Part shown: positions 8,448 through 18,445 of the stretch, piece after piece | Numbering within the stretch: position 1 is the first letter of the stretch | Layout of the letters: each line of letters begins with the position of its first letter | Assembly: GCF_900167335.1 (NCBI RefSeq) | Contig: NZ_FUXI01000012.1 | Span: 16,181 to 80,180, forward strand | Source: Pilibacter termitis | Lineage (GTDB): Bacteria; Bacillota; Bacilli; Lactobacillales; Streptococcaceae | Reading direction: 5' to 3' | DNA: 64,000 nucleotides | Notes under the pieces: model-generated | The model's input: only the letters and a program-made list of their open reading frames with translations | Databases searched by the model: none | Told to the model about the DNA's origin: nothing | Made by a program: the position numbers and the translations under genes

Positions 8448-8494
8448 AAACCGCATAAAATCCATTTAAAAAAACGAATTTCATGCGGTTTTTC
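8448..8494 (-). terminator. Terminator of the dinG-ypmB-aspB-asnS cluster
   Basis: AAACCGCAT and ATGCGGTTT arms; read on the minus strand the hairpin comes 15 bp after the asnS stop codon. Confidence 0.75.
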
Positions 8495-8508
8495 TTATAG
8501 TTTCAATT

Positions 8509-9810
8509 TTAAGGGAAAATCCGATGCAACATACGAGGAAACGGAATAGCTTCACGGATATGTTCGTTTCCGCTAATCCATGTTACCATGCGTTCAAGTC
8601 CTAGACCAAAGCCAGAATGTGGCACGCTGCCGTAGCGACGTAAGTCTAAGTACCATTCGTAATCCTCTTGGTTTAATCCTTCTTCTTTGATTTTTTCTTC
8701 GAGGTATTCTACATCCGTGGCACGCTCGCTACCACCAATAATCTCACCATAGCCTTCTGGTGCAATCAAATCGGCACAAATCACAACATCATCACGAGTT
8801 GGGTGTGGCTTCATGTAAAATGCTTTGATTGCTTTTGGATAGTTCAAAATAAAGACTGGTTTTGAAAATGAGTTGGCGATAAATGTTTCATGCGGAGAGC
8901 CAAAATCATCTCCCCAAACAATATCGTCAAAACCATTTTTCTGCAACAACTCAATGGCATCATCATAGCTAATGCGTGGGAACGGTAGCTGTGTATAACT
9001 TTTTAGCAATTCCTTGTCACGTTCTAAAACGTCTAAGGCATAATCACAGTTGTCTAGCACGCTTTGCACAAGAAAAGCTACATAACGTTCTTGAACTACC
9101 AAACTTTCCTCGTGCGTTGTAAATGCCATTTCTGGTTCAATCATCCAAAATTCCGTTAAATGACGGCGAGTTTTTGATTTTTCAGCTCGGAACGTTGGAC
9201 CAAAAGTGAACACTTTCCCAAACGCCATTGCTCCCGCTTCAGCGTATAGTTGACCTGTTTGGGCAAGGTAGGCTGGGCGACCAAAATAATCTGTCTCAAA
9301 AAGATCTGTTGTTCCTTCTGCTGCTGTACCTGTTAAAATCGGGCTATCCATTTTAACAAATCCCTCTTTATTATAAAACTCATACGTTGCACGAATGATT
9401 TCGTTTCTCACCTGCATTACAGCGTGTTGCTTTCTTGAGCGAAGCCATAAATGACGGTGATCCATCAAAAAGTCCGTTCCATGTTCTTTTGGTGTAATCG
9501 GGTACTCTGCACTTGTGCCGACCACTTCGATTGCCTCAATACCAATTTCATAGCCAAATTTTGATCGTGTATCCTCACGAATTACGCCTGTCACCCAAAC
9601 ACTCGTTTCTTGTGTCAATGACTTAGCTGTTTGAAACATTTCTTCGCCAACCTCATTTTTCACAACAACTCCTTGGAAAAAGGCTGTTCCGTCACGAAAT
9701 TGTAAAAATAAAATTTTTCCTTTTCCGCTTTTATTGGCAACCCACGCACCAATTTTCACTTTTTCTCCCACGTGTTTTTTGCTGTCAATAATTGAAATTA
9801 CTTTTGTCAC
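8509..9810 (-). CDS. asnS: Asparaginyl-tRNA synthetase
   Basis: 433 aa, class IIb. An N-terminal OB-fold (residues 1-120) binds the anticodon, followed by the catalytic domain with motif 2 [16 protein letters not shown] and motif 3 [10 protein letters not shown] near the C-terminus. The length and absence of a GAD insertion separate it from AspS. It starts at GTG two bases past the aspB stop, with AGAGGT inside the end of aspB as ribosome site, so translation is likely coupled. It is last in the dinG-ypmB-aspB-asnS cluster. Confidence 0.95.
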   Translation of the reverse strand: MTKVISIIDSKKHVGEKVKIGAWVANKSGKGKILFLQFRDGTAFFQGVVVKNEVGEEMFQTAKSLTQETSVWVTGVIREDTRSKFGYEIGIEAIEVVGTSAEYPITPKEHGTDFLMDHRHLWLRSRKQHAVMQVRNEIIRATYEFYNKEGFVKMDSPILTGTAAEGTTDLFETDYFGRPAYLAQTGQLYAEAGAMAFGKVFTFGPTFRAEKSKTRRHLTEFWMIEPEMAFTTHEESLVVQERYVAFLVQSVLDNCDYALDVLERDKELLKSYTQLPFPRISYDDAIELLQKNGFDDIVWGDDFGSPHETFIANSFSKPVFILNYPKAIKAFYMKPHPTRDDVVICADLIAPEGYGEIIGGSERATDVEYLEEKIKEEGLNQEDYEWYLDLRRYGSVPHSGFGLGLERMVTWISGNEHIREAIPFPRMLHRIFP

Positions 9811-9811
9811 T

Positions 9812-11014
9812 TCATTTACCTCTAAATTCTTTCTTTTTGCTTTCTATAAATCTGGCAATTCTGTCTACTGCCTCATTAAGTGTCGCCAAATCCGTGGCAT
9901 AGCTCAATCGCACATTATACGGACTACCAAAGCCGTCCCCTGTTACAAGTGCCACATATTCTTCCTCCAAAAGTGCATCTACAAACTCAGTTGCATTCTC
10001 CATACCAATCATATCAAGTGTTTCTTTGATGTTTGGGAAAAGATAAAACGCTCCTTGTGGCTTTTTCAACTTAAAGCCCGGTAATGCTGCAACTTTTGGA
10101 TAAATTTCATTGAGCCTTTCTTCGTAGCTTTGACGCATTTCTTCCACCACTTCTTGCGTACCATTGAGTGCTTCTAACGCTGCAAATTGGCTGACTGCCG
10201 TTGGATTACTCGTTGATTGGCTACCGATTTTAATCATTGCTTTGATAATTTCCTCATTGCCAATCGCAAAACCAATTCTCCAGCCTGTCATCGCATATGC
10301 TTTGGAAACACCGTTGATAATCACCGTATTTTCACGAATTTCCTCGCTAATACTTGCAATCGGTGTGAACTTATTGCCATTATACACAAGACGGCCATAA
10401 ATATCATCTGCGACAATTAAAACATTGTTCCTAACTGCCCATTCACCAATCGCTTTTAATTCATCATAAGAATAAATCATGCCTGTCGGATTGCTTGGTG
10501 AATTGATAATCACTGCTCGTGTGTTTTCCGTCCGTTGCTCCTCAAGCTGTTCAACTGTCACCTTGTAGTCATTTTCCTCTGTCGCATAAACGAAAACAGG
10601 GGTCGCCTCGGCTAATTTCACTTGCTCAGCATAGCTCACCCAGTAAGGCACAGGAATCAATACCTCATCGCCTTCGTTTAAAATCGCTTGAAAAAGGGAA
10701 TATAAGGCAAATTTTGCCCCGTCAGTTACGACAATATTCTCATCTTGAAAATCAATGCCATAAACATTACGGAAACGATTTTCAATCGCTTTTCTCAGCT
10801 GAGGGATACCCGGTGTTGCAGTATAATAGCTCGCTTTGCCTGATTGGATTGCTTGAATTGCGGCATCTTGAATGTTTTTTGGTGTTGCAAAATCTGGTTC
10901 GCCAACCGTCAAGATTTTCACATCATTTCCTTGTGCTTTCAGCTTTTTCGCTTTTGCTGCCGCCTGCAATGTAACACTTGGTGCAAGTTTCCTTGCTCTT
11001 TCGGATAACATCAT
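9812..11014 (-). CDS. aspB: Aspartate aminotransferase (PLP-dependent class I)
   Basis: 400 aa from the ATG at 11014, chosen because GGAGGG lies 7 bp upstream; longer in-frame starts lack a site. It interconverts aspartate and oxaloacetate with glutamate/2-oxoglutarate. The PLP lysine is in [15 protein letters not shown], with NSPSNPTG and the [11 protein letters not shown] block also present. It sits between ypmB and asnS, a conserved Firmicute arrangement in which the enzyme may supply aspartate for asparagine formation. Confidence 0.92.
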   Translation of the reverse strand: MMLSERARKLAPSVTLQAAAKAKKLKAQGNDVKILTVGEPDFATPKNIQDAAIQAIQSGKASYYTATPGIPQLRKAIENRFRNVYGIDFQDENIVVTDGAKFALYSLFQAILNEGDEVLIPVPYWVSYAEQVKLAEATPVFVYATEENDYKVTVEQLEEQRTENTRAVIINSPSNPTGMIYSYDELKAIGEWAVRNNVLIVADDIYGRLVYNGNKFTPIASISEEIRENTVIINGVSKAYAMTGWRIGFAIGNEEIIKAMIKIGSQSTSNPTAVSQFAALEALNGTQEVVEEMRQSYEERLNEIYPKVAALPGFKLKKPQGAFYLFPNIKETLDMIGMENATEFVDALLEEEYVALVTGDGFGSPYNVRLSYATDLATLNEAVDRIARFIESKKKEFRGK

Positions 11015-11066
11015 TTCCATTCCCTCCGTGTCTTTCAATTTAGTGTATGTTTTTTATCGTTGTTTC

Positions 11067-11561
11067 CTATTTTTCATTCACATCTGCTCCGTCTTTGAAG
11101 TCTAGCAAATAATAAGTGATTTTTCCTTTTGCCGTTTCTCCAACAACTTCCCAGACCACTTTGCCGTCAAACATTCCAAGATTGGCTTTACGGATTTTAC
11201 TGACGTCCTTGTGTCTGTCTAAAACTGTCGCCTCAGCCTGTCCCTGTGCCACACCGTCTTTCATTGGTACAACTGTTACTTTGTCGCTCTCTTTTGGCAC
11301 GATAACCGCAACTTCTTCGTTTTTATCATTTTTGCCAACAACTGTAAAATACGTTTCTTTTCTGGTGAAGGCATAAAAATGGTCAACATTTTCCACATTG
11401 GCGTAACTTTTCGCAACATTTGCCGCTTGATTTTCAGCCTTTTTCATTGGAGAAGTCGCACTTACTAAAATTAAAACGGCACTTAATACCCCTACAATCA
11501 AGAGAATAAGAATCCCTAACAGGATTTGTTCTCTTTTATTCATTTCAAATCTTTCTCTCAC
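11067..11561 (-). CDS. ypmB: YpmB-like membrane-anchored protein (DUF5590)
   Basis: 164 aa if started at the GTG at 11561, which has AGAGGAGAG upstream; an ATG at 11543 and one overlapping the dinG stop at 11615 are alternatives. One N-terminal membrane helix (ILLGILILLIVGVLSAVLIL) is followed by an extracellular domain of about 125 residues with the PepSY-like fold of YpmB. The function is unknown. Its position between dinG and aspB is conserved in enterococci and bacilli, which is the main ground for the name. Confidence 0.8.
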   Translation of the reverse strand: MRERFEMNKREQILLGILILLIVGVLSAVLILVSATSPMKKAENQAANVAKSYANVENVDHFYAFTRKETYFTVVGKNDKNEEVAVIVPKESDKVTVVPMKDGVAQGQAEATVLDRHKDVSKIRKANLGMFDGKVVWEVVGETAKGKITYYLLDFKDGADVNEK

Positions 11562-11614
11562 TTTTCTCTCCTCTTGCAAAAAATCTAGCCACACAAATTC
11601 TCTATATGCAAACA

Positions 11615-14350
11615 TTATAGCAGAAACTCACGCATTTTTTCGACTAAATCTTCTAATTTTCCTTCATTTTTTTCCATATCTTTCGGAAATACCGCAAGCA
11701 AGCGAGTGCCGTAGCCTTTCGTCAAAATACGGTCGTCCAAAATAAACATTACACCTCTATCACTACTTGAGCGAATTAATCGCCCTAATCCTTGTCGCAA
11801 GCGAAGTGCAGCCTTTGGTAAAGATAACGAACTAAAAGGCGACAAACCTTTTGTTGACAAGTAATCATAATAACTTTTAACAAATGGTCGCAACGGATTT
11901 TCAAATGGTAATTTTGTCACAATTAATAACTCCAACACATCTCCCGGCAAGTCCACTCCGTCCCAATACGAATCTGTACCAAAAAGAGCAGCTCCTTTCG
12001 TAAAGCGAAAACGTTTCATGATTTTTTCTTTTGAACCTGAAATATCTTGAGCCAAAATTTCCTTTCCGAGTTTGAACAATTCCGGTTGCAAAAGATTGTA
12101 ACAATCGGTTAGCATTTCTTTTGAACTAAATAGCACAAGCGTTGACTTCTCGGTGTTTTCAAGTATTTTGAGTATTGCTTGCGACAATTGTTCTTTATTC
12201 AATAACTCTCCGTTTTCCGACAAATCCGTTGGCAAGAAAAGTTTCGCCTGTTTGCCATAATCAAAAGGAGAGGGAATCGTACGAAAACCGTATTGCTCAA
12301 TTCCTAACTGTGTGGGTAAGAATTTTTTATTGTTCCCAATTTTCATCGTCCCACTTGTAAACAACACTTTTTCAAAACGTGCATACCAAGTTGAAAAATC
12401 AAGCATGGAACGCTCAAAATCCTGTAAATGCAATGTAATACTCTGCGTTTTCGTGAAATTTGTTAGCCATTTGACTAAAGAAGTATTCTCCTCTGAAAAA
12501 AAACGAGTAAATAGCATTAAAATTTCTTCTAATTTTCCCGTAAAATCAAAAATCGGGGTCATAATGTATTGCTCGTAACTTGAAAATTGCTCGATATTCA
12601 CAAACAATTCTGTTTCAATTTCTTTTGCAATCTGCCAAATTTCAGCTAGTTGACTTAGAAAAATCTCCTTCTCTATGTTCAATTGCTCTATTTGTTCTTC
12701 ATTCATGAAAATTTCTTCGTTTCCATGGGCGATTTTTTTACATTCTACGCTCAAATGCTCCAAATTTCGATCGAAATTCGACAGAGAAAAACGAAGTAAT
12801 TGAACTCGCCGTAAAATTGTCTGCGAGAGTTTCTCTTGAATTTCCTCTTCGACTACTTCTAAGACACCTTTATCCTCAAAAAGTGATTTTAGCTCACGCA
12901 TAAATGCCTGAAGATTGCACCTTGCACTGCTTAATTGCAAAAGAGTATTGGGCAAATGATGTGCCTCGTCCACTATTAAATATTTCGCCTTAGGCAAAGC
13001 AAATTCTCCTCGCACATTTTCATTCACCAAATAGGCATGATTGACAATCAAAAGATTACTTTTTCCTATTTTCTCCTTGACAGCACAGAGAAAATCATCT
13101 ACATAAAGAGGGGAAAGGGGATTTAAAAATCGAATCCCTCTATGTCTTATATCTTCATAGAAAAAATGAGTGTAACTCGTCTGATTTAATTCTTCCAAAT
13201 CACCCGTTTGCGTCTCAAGCAACCAGACAAGTGTTGCCATTTGATACAAACGATACTGCTTTTGCGGTTTCGGATGAAGTAAACTTTCCTTAAAACGTAC
13301 TAAATCAATATAATGTCTCGCACTTTTCACCAGCGTTGCGTGCAATTTATTCGGCAAAAACTGCTCCATTTTTGGCAAAACTTCTTGCATCAACTGCTCT
13401 TGTAAAAGTATGCTCGGTGTTGCAATGACGGCTTTTTCCTCTTTTGTCGCAAGAAATGCAAGTGGCAAAAGATAGCCTAGCGTTTTTCCTATTCCTGTTG
13501 CTGCCTCGATAAACAGATTTTTTTCCGTAGGATTTTCATGAAAATGTTTATACACCATATTCATAAATCTTGCCTGCTCATCTCGGTATTCATTCACAGC
13601 ACCATACAAACGAAGTTTTTGCTTTTTCGTTTTTGGGTAGGTTTCTTGATTGAAAAATAACGTCTCTTGCACTTCTTTATTCCGTAAAATTAAGCCGTCA
13701 TTTTCATGCAAATGTTCTGGTAAATGCTCACCCTCCGAAAGTCTACGTCTTTCCAATCTATGTTGCAAAAATGCCTGACTTTCAAAAGCTAATACATCAC
13801 TTAAACGCACGATTTGCTCTAACGTGTGAAGTGGAATCGTCATGATTTTTTTCTCAATTTCTAACAACAAATCAGCCGTCACAAGTGCATCACTATCTGC
13901 CTGATGTGGATTTTCATGCACAAAACCAAAATACTGCGACAAATCACTCAAACGATAGCTCTCAAGCGTTGGAAAGAAAATCTGCGACAATTCGACTGTG
14001 TCTACCCCTGCATTTTTCATAAGTGGCAAACCGACACGCTCAAATTCATTGTTTAAAAAATTGAAATCAAAATGAATATTGTGTGCCACAAAAACCGTTT
14101 CCGCAAGAAGTGAATGAATCGTCGGGGCAATATCCTCAAAAATAGGGGCATTTTTCACCTGTTCATTGCTTATTCCTGTCAACTCTTGAATGACAGGCGA
14201 AATTGTTTTTTCTGGATTGACATCTGTGGCATAAGTAGAAACAACTCGACCATTTTCCACAAGCACAATCCCAATCTGAATGATACGGTCTTCTGTTGCA
14301 TTCGTTCCTGTCGTTTCTAAGTCCACAACTGCATAAGTGGTTTTTGACAT
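11615..14350 (-). CDS. dinG: DinG-type ATP-dependent helicase with N-terminal exonuclease domain
   Basis: 911 aa. Residues 1-165 form a DnaQ-like DEDDh 3'-5' exonuclease (VVDLETTGT at the start, HNIHFDFNFLN, HQADSDALVTADL). Residues 250-911 form an XPD/DinG superfamily 2 helicase with Walker A EAATGIGKTLGYLLPL, DEAH (VDEAHHLPN) and motif VI LRQGLGRLIRS. The iron-sulphur cysteines of Gram-negative DinG are not evident, as usual for the Firmicute exonuclease-fused form. First gene of the dinG-ypmB-aspB-asnS cluster. Confidence 0.92.
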   Translation of the reverse strand: MSKTTYAVVDLETTGTNATEDRIIQIGIVLVENGRVVSTYATDVNPEKTISPVIQELTGISNEQVKNAPIFEDIAPTIHSLLAETVFVAHNIHFDFNFLNNEFERVGLPLMKNAGVDTVELSQIFFPTLESYRLSDLSQYFGFVHENPHQADSDALVTADLLLEIEKKIMTIPLHTLEQIVRLSDVLAFESQAFLQHRLERRRLSEGEHLPEHLHENDGLILRNKEVQETLFFNQETYPKTKKQKLRLYGAVNEYRDEQARFMNMVYKHFHENPTEKNLFIEAATGIGKTLGYLLPLAFLATKEEKAVIATPSILLQEQLMQEVLPKMEQFLPNKLHATLVKSARHYIDLVRFKESLLHPKPQKQYRLYQMATLVWLLETQTGDLEELNQTSYTHFFYEDIRHRGIRFLNPLSPLYVDDFLCAVKEKIGKSNLLIVNHAYLVNENVRGEFALPKAKYLIVDEAHHLPNTLLQLSSARCNLQAFMRELKSLFEDKGVLEVVEEEIQEKLSQTILRRVQLLRFSLSNFDRNLEHLSVECKKIAHGNEEIFMNEEQIEQLNIEKEIFLSQLAEIWQIAKEIETELFVNIEQFSSYEQYIMTPIFDFTGKLEEILMLFTRFFSEENTSLVKWLTNFTKTQSITLHLQDFERSMLDFSTWYARFEKVLFTSGTMKIGNNKKFLPTQLGIEQYGFRTIPSPFDYGKQAKLFLPTDLSENGELLNKEQLSQAILKILENTEKSTLVLFSSKEMLTDCYNLLQPELFKLGKEILAQDISGSKEKIMKRFRFTKGAALFGTDSYWDGVDLPGDVLELLIVTKLPFENPLRPFVKSYYDYLSTKGLSPFSSLSLPKAALRLRQGLGRLIRSSSDRGVMFILDDRILTKGYGTRLLAVFPKDMEKNEGKLEDLVEKMREFLL

Positions 14351-14534
14351 TTCTTTTCTCTTTTCGATGTTTAATAGTGTTATTATAACAAAGTTGATGA
14401 AAGGGTTGCAAATTAAAAAAATTTATAGCATACTATTTGTATAATAACAGTGAGTGAATAAGTTTTGGAATCCTAGAGTTTCTCATTTTCAACACTAAAA
14501 ATTTCAGAATTTAAGAAATTCTTTCCCCTCAAAA

Positions 14535-14549
14535 TTTTTAGAGGTGACC
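14535..14549. repeat. Element A, single terminal remnant
   Basis: TTTTTAGAGGTGACC followed by TA matches one end of element A. It lies in the 284-bp gap between dinG and the oxidoreductase gene, which otherwise holds AT-rich sequence with a TATAAT near 14440. Confidence 0.5.
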
Positions 14550-14634
14550 TAAAACAAATAAAATGCTTATTTGTCGCATTTTGATTAAAATAGAAGAGCA
14601 GAGCAGAGTATTCTGCGGAAAAGAGGTTATTATA

Positions 14635-15615
14635 ATGAAAGAAATCTATGACATTACAATTATTGGTGCAGGACCTGTCGGGTTGTATGCAGCAATTTAT
14701 GCAGGAATGAGAAAGGCGAAAACGAAAGTGATTGAAAGTCTTTCAGAAGTCGGTGGACAATTGACTACACTTTATCCTGAAAAATATATTTATGATGTGC
14801 CGGGATTTCCAAAAGTTCAAGCACGAGAATTGATTGACCACTTGGTTGAACAAGGGAAGTCTTTCGATACGACTTTTTGCTTAAATGAAAAAGTGGAGAA
14901 TTTAAGTAAAGAAGGTGAGATTTTTTGTCTAAAAACGAACAAAGAAACTCATTATACGAAAACCGTCATTCTTGCGGTAGGAAAAGGGGCATTCACTCCG
15001 AGAAAAATCGGTTTGGAAAATGAAGAAGTTTTTCATCAAAAAAATGTCCACTACCACATCAAAGATATGTCGCAATTTCACGAGAAAAATGTCGTCATTG
15101 CTGGCGGTGGCGATTCCGCACTAGATTGGGCATTAATGCTCAAAGACATCGCCAAAAGTATCTCTGTCGTACATCGACGAGAAAAATTCCGAGCACACGA
15201 GGCAACGGTGGAACGTGTGGAAAATTCAGAAATTAAACTCCTCACTCCGTTTACAATTTCTTCGCTTGTGACAAATGAACAATTTGACGGCGTGGAAATC
15301 ATGCACACAAAAACAAAAGAAAAAGAGAAAATTGAATGTGACCATTTGCTCATTCACTACGGTTTTACCTCCGATATATCTCCGATTGATGAATGGGATT
15401 TCACGTTTGAACGTCAAAAAATCAAGGTTGCAGAAGATTTGAGTACGGATATTAAAGGAATATTCGCAATCGGCGACATTGCTAGTTACAAAGGGAAAAT
15501 TGAACAAATCACCATTGGTTTCGGCGAGGCACCACGTGCTGTCTGTTCTGCTCTTTCAATTGCTCGCCCTGATGAAAAATTGCGTCCAGTGCAGTCTTCT
15601 AGTTTGTTTGAGTAA
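14635..15615 (+). CDS. Ferredoxin/flavodoxin-NADP+ reductase, thioredoxin-reductase-like
   Basis: 326 aa from the ATG at 14635, which has AGAGG 8 bp upstream; the open frame extends 24 codons further without a ribosome site. FAD motif GAGPVGLYAAIYAG is at residues 12-25 and the NADPH motif GGGDSALDWAL near residue 160. The redox CxxC of thioredoxin reductase is absent and FAIGDIASYKGK closes the FAD site, as in B. subtilis YumC. It supplies reduced ferredoxin or flavodoxin. Single-gene unit with its own terminator. Confidence 0.9.
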   Translation: MKEIYDITIIGAGPVGLYAAIYAGMRKAKTKVIESLSEVGGQLTTLYPEKYIYDVPGFPKVQARELIDHLVEQGKSFDTTFCLNEKVENLSKEGEIFCLKTNKETHYTKTVILAVGKGAFTPRKIGLENEEVFHQKNVHYHIKDMSQFHEKNVVIAGGGDSALDWALMLKDIAKSISVVHRREKFRAHEATVERVENSEIKLLTPFTISSLVTNEQFDGVEIMHTKTKEKEKIECDHLLIHYGFTSDISPIDEWDFTFERQKIKVAEDLSTDIKGIFAIGDIASYKGKIEQITIGFGEAPRAVCSALSIARPDEKLRPVQSSSLFE

Positions 15616-15623
15616 ATGTTCAT

Positions 15624-15661
15624 AAAAAAGCTCATGTTTTTTCATTCATGAGCTTTTTTTT
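15624..15661. terminator. Bidirectional terminator
   Basis: AAAAAAGCTCATG / CATGAGCTTTTTTTT hairpin between the convergent reductase and ktrA-like genes. Confidence 0.85.
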
Positions 15662-15666
15662 CGTTT

Positions 15667-16323
15667 CTAAATCTTCTCATCCAAATGCTCAACATCACGT
15701 GTTTCACCAAGTACGAGTAAATTGTCCCCTTCATGCACAACAGAGCTTGAATGTGCCAATTCTACCACACCATTACTTCTCCGAATGGCTGCAACGTTGA
15801 CACCAAAACGACCTGTGAGATTGAGTTTTTCGAGTGTTTGATTGACAAATTTAGACTTTTGCACCTTAATTTCTGCCATTGAAAATTTTTCTGAAAGCTC
15901 TAGGTAGTCTAGGAGATTACGTGCTACTAAGCGATGTGCGATACGTTTGCCCATATCACGCTCAGGATGTACCACTCTATCGGCTCCGATTTTTTCAAGT
16001 ACACGTGCATGATAATCATTTTGTGCTTTCGCCCAAACATTTGCCACGCCCATTTCCTTGACCATAAGTGTCGTTAAAATGCTCGCCTGAATATCTTCCC
16101 CTATCGCCACAACAACGGTATCAAAATTCCGGATACCAAGCGAACGCAAAGTATTTTCATCTTGTGCATTCGCCACAACTGCGTGCGTTGCAATATTCAT
16201 ATATTCATTAACACGTTCTTCAGTGCTATCAATCGCTAAAACTTCTTGACCACTCTCAATTAAATTTCTTGTTACACTACCACCAAAACGACCTAAGCCG
16301 ATTACTGCAAAACTCTTTTTCAT
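15667..16323 (-). CDS. ktrA: K+ transport regulatory subunit, TrkA/KtrA type
   Basis: 218 aa with an N-terminal RCK Rossmann domain (GLGRFGGSV at residues 9-17, then an acidic residue binding the adenine ribose at about D33) and a C-terminal RCK_C domain (about 135-218). KtrA/KtrC rings gate the KtrB/KtrD potassium channel in response to ATP/ADP and c-di-AMP. No channel gene is adjacent. KtrA is preferred over TrkA because of the single RCK unit and Gram-positive context. Confidence 0.88.
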   Translation of the reverse strand: MKKSFAVIGLGRFGGSVTRNLIESGQEVLAIDSTEERVNEYMNIATHAVVANAQDENTLRSLGIRNFDTVVVAIGEDIQASILTTLMVKEMGVANVWAKAQNDYHARVLEKIGADRVVHPERDMGKRIAHRLVARNLLDYLELSEKFSMAEIKVQKSKFVNQTLEKLNLTGRFGVNVAAIRRSNGVVELAHSSSVVHEGDNLLVLGETRDVEHLDEKI

Positions 16324-16387
16324 ATTGTTTCCCTCTTAGTTATTATTTTTTTGATATTGTTGAAAAATACATTGAAATTCCCACTTG

Positions 16388-16531
16388 TAAATTTTGTTGT
16401 TCTTTGTTTCTTGCCTGCACGAAAAGGTACTTGGCTTCTCGGATTTTACTTCGAGCAAGCTCAAAGCGAAACTAAAGTTTCTGTCTACTTCGTAGACTAA
16501 AAACCCTCCTAAACGCCCCTCTCGCTTTTCT
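16388..16531 (+). repeat. Degenerate element B copy with three small hairpins
   Basis: The right end CCTCCTAAACGCCCCTCTCGCTTTTCT repeats, base for base, the right end of the adjacent complete B copy. The remainder holds short hairpins: GTCTACTTCGTAGAC, GAAACTAAAGTTTC and GAGCAAGCTC. It lies directly upstream of the ktrA-like gene, in tandem with the next copy. Confidence 0.6.
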
Positions 16532-16655
16532 GTGTCTAGCTGCGGAGGGGCAGGAGGTTGGTCGCTGTTCACAATGCCACCTGAAGCTCTGCTTCAGGCT
16601 AGTAAATGGCATAGCTCACTGCGACAACCTCCTAAACGCCCCTCTCGCTTTTCTT
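16532..16655 (+). repeat. Element B copy
   Basis: Runs from GTGTCTAGCTGCGG to CTCGCTTTTCTT. The long arms AGGAGGTTGGTCGC / GCGACAACCTCCT enclose ATGCCA/TGGCAT and the hairpin CCTGAAGCTCTGCTTCAGG. It abuts the liaR stop codon. Confidence 0.8.
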
Positions 16656-17286
16656 ATTCCACTAAGTGGTGTCGGAAGGCGTAGATTGCTGCTTGAGTGC
16701 GGTCTTCTACTTCTAGTTTACTTAGAATATTCGATACGTGGGTTTTGACTGTTTTTAGTGTGATGTACAGTTCGTTAGCAATTTCTTGATTACTTCTTCC
16801 TTGAGCAATGAGTTGCAAGACTTCGTTTTCTCGGTTGGTTAATTCCTCGTGTAATTCTGTGATGTGTTTTTGAGTCATTTTTTCAACCATTTTTTCTGTT
16901 ACCGCAGCCTCTAAGACTTTTTCGCCTTTAAACGTTTTGCGAATTGCGTTAGCAATTTCTTGTGCAGAACTTGTTTTCAAAAGATAACCACTTGCCCCTG
17001 CCTCTAAAGCTGGATATACTTTTTCATCATCAATGAAACTTGTAACAATAATAATTTTTGCCTCTTTCCATTCAGACAATATTTTTTGCGTTGCCTCAAT
17101 TCCGTCCATTACATCCATTACCAAATCCATTAAAATCACGTCTGGTCGTAATTCAAGTGCTTTTTCATAGCCAATTTTTCCATTGTCTGCCTCAGCTACC
17201 ACTTCAATATCTTCTTGTATAGACAAATAACTTGAAACACCTAGACGTACCATTTCGTGATCATCTACTAATAATACTTTTATCAT
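16654..17286 (-). CDS. liaR: LiaR/VraR-type response regulator (NarL/LuxR family)
   Basis: 210 aa. The receiver domain (1-120) has acidic DD at 8-9, phospho-acceptor D54 in VILMDLVMD, and a conserved Thr/Lys (VTSF region). A LuxR-type helix-turn-helix occupies residues 147-205 ([15 protein letters not shown]). It receives phosphate from the LiaS kinase encoded upstream and controls cell-envelope stress genes in low-GC Gram-positives. Identification rests on liaF-liaS directly upstream. A 94-bp gap containing a piece of element B separates it from liaS. Confidence 0.9.
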   Translation of the reverse strand: MIKVLLVDDHEMVRLGVSSYLSIQEDIEVVAEADNGKIGYEKALELRPDVILMDLVMDVMDGIEATQKILSEWKEAKIIIVTSFIDDEKVYPALEAGASGYLLKTSSAQEIANAIRKTFKGEKVLEAAVTEKMVEKMTQKHITELHEELTNRENEVLQLIAQGRSNQEIANELYITLKTVKTHVSNILSKLEVEDRTQAAIYAFRHHLVE

Positions 17287-17332
17287 TTAAATTTTTCCGC
17301 CTTTTCATTTTTATGTTTGTCTTTTTTCTAAT

Positions 17333-17380
17333 TGCGAGCGAATAAACGAAACAGCTCACTGTTGCAAATTGCAAAACACA
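17333..17380 (+). repeat. Element B right-arm remnant between liaS and liaR
   Basis: Contains AACAGCTCACTGTTGCAAATTGCAAAACAC, which aligns with the right arm of intact copies such as 62850..62973. The rest of the element is missing. Confidence 0.5.
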
Positions 17381-18445
17381 TCAATCATTTTTCTCTTCGA
17401 TAATAATTGGCACACGAATTTCCACACCCGTTCCTTGACCTTTAAAGCTAATGATTTTCACTTCGCCCCCCATACCTAACACACGCTCACGAATATTGAT
17501 TAGACCATAACTCGCACTTTTCTCCTCTTGCATATCAAACCCCACACCGTCATCAATTACTTTCAGCACAACTGCTGCACCTACTTTATGCAAATAAACT
17601 TCTAACTCGTCTGCTTTTGCGTGTCGCAAAGTATTGCTTAACAACTCCTGCATAATCCGAAACAAATGATCTTCAATCGCAGTGGTAAGAGCCACATCTT
17701 CAATGTCCCACTTCAATTTGATTTTAATTTTTGTCTCTAGTTCTCGCAAAAGCTGTTCAATCCCTTGTTTCAAACTTTTCCCTGACAATTCGATTGGTCG
17801 CAAATGCAAAAGTAATGCACGCATTTCACTTTGTGCTGTATTAATAACGTCTGTTACGGTTGCAAGTTGCTTCGTAAATACTGGATTTTCATCACTAGCA
17901 CTCGCCTGTTCGTTTAACCCTGACAAAATCATCATCGCAGCAAACAATTGCTGTGAAACAGAGTCATGTAACTCTCGGCTCAAACGCAAACGCTCCTGAC
18001 GTAAAATTTCTTCCCGTGATTCTGTTCCAACTTTCACTTGTTCCAAACTTAATTGTTGTAGCTGTTCATTCATCAGACGAAGTTTTTCAGCCAGTAGATG
18101 AATACTTTGATGAATTTGTACATTTGTCGAAAGAGCGGCTCCTTCAGTCATTTCAAAATGAATGACTTTGTCATACTCCTGTCGCACCAAATAATGCAAA
18201 TTTTCCTCTACTTGTTTGTCGTAATTTCGCTCTGACCAACTCACCATGCCATAAGTCAAAATTGCCACGATAAGTGAAAATGTAAAGACATAAATCACCA
18301 TAGGGATATTCAAAAAACTCGTGTGAAGGAGTAAAACAATGAAACTTTCCTCGCCTGTATTTGAAAACAATAATACAAGTAAAATGACCACAAATGTGAT
18401 AAAAAATGAGTAAAATAACACTGCAATTCTGGGAAACCTTATCAT
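17381..18445 (-). CDS. liaS: LiaS/VraS-type sensor histidine kinase
   Basis: 354 aa. Two membrane helices at about residues 8-27 and 48-70 have only a short extracellular loop, typical of intramembrane-sensing kinases. A linker is followed by a HisKA_3 domain with the phospho-acceptor H160 (RLSRELHDSVSQQL), then a HATPase domain with the N box ELLSNTLRHAKA and G boxes DDGVGFD and GLINIRERV. The ATG overlaps the liaF stop (ATGA), so the two are translationally coupled. It acts in the cell-wall antibiotic and peptide stress response with LiaF as inhibitor. Confidence 0.92.
   Translation of the reverse strand: MIRFPRIAVLFYSFFITFVVILLVLLFSNTGEESFIVLLLHTSFLNIPMVIYVFTFSLIVAILTYGMVSWSERNYDKQVEENLHYLVRQEYDKVIHFEMTEGAALSTNVQIHQSIHLLAEKLRLMNEQLQQLSLEQVKVGTESREEILRQERLRLSRELHDSVSQQLFAAMMILSGLNEQASASDENPVFTKQLATVTDVINTAQSEMRALLLHLRPIELSGKSLKQGIEQLLRELETKIKIKLKWDIEDVALTTAIEDHLFRIMQELLSNTLRHAKADELEVYLHKVGAAVVLKVIDDGVGFDMQEEKSASYGLINIRERVLGMGGEVKIISFKGQGTGVEIRVPIIIEEKND

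Noticed and set aside
16336..16572. 78-codon minus-strand frame upstream of ktrA
   Set aside because: Composed of element B and hairpin sequence; no ribosome site.
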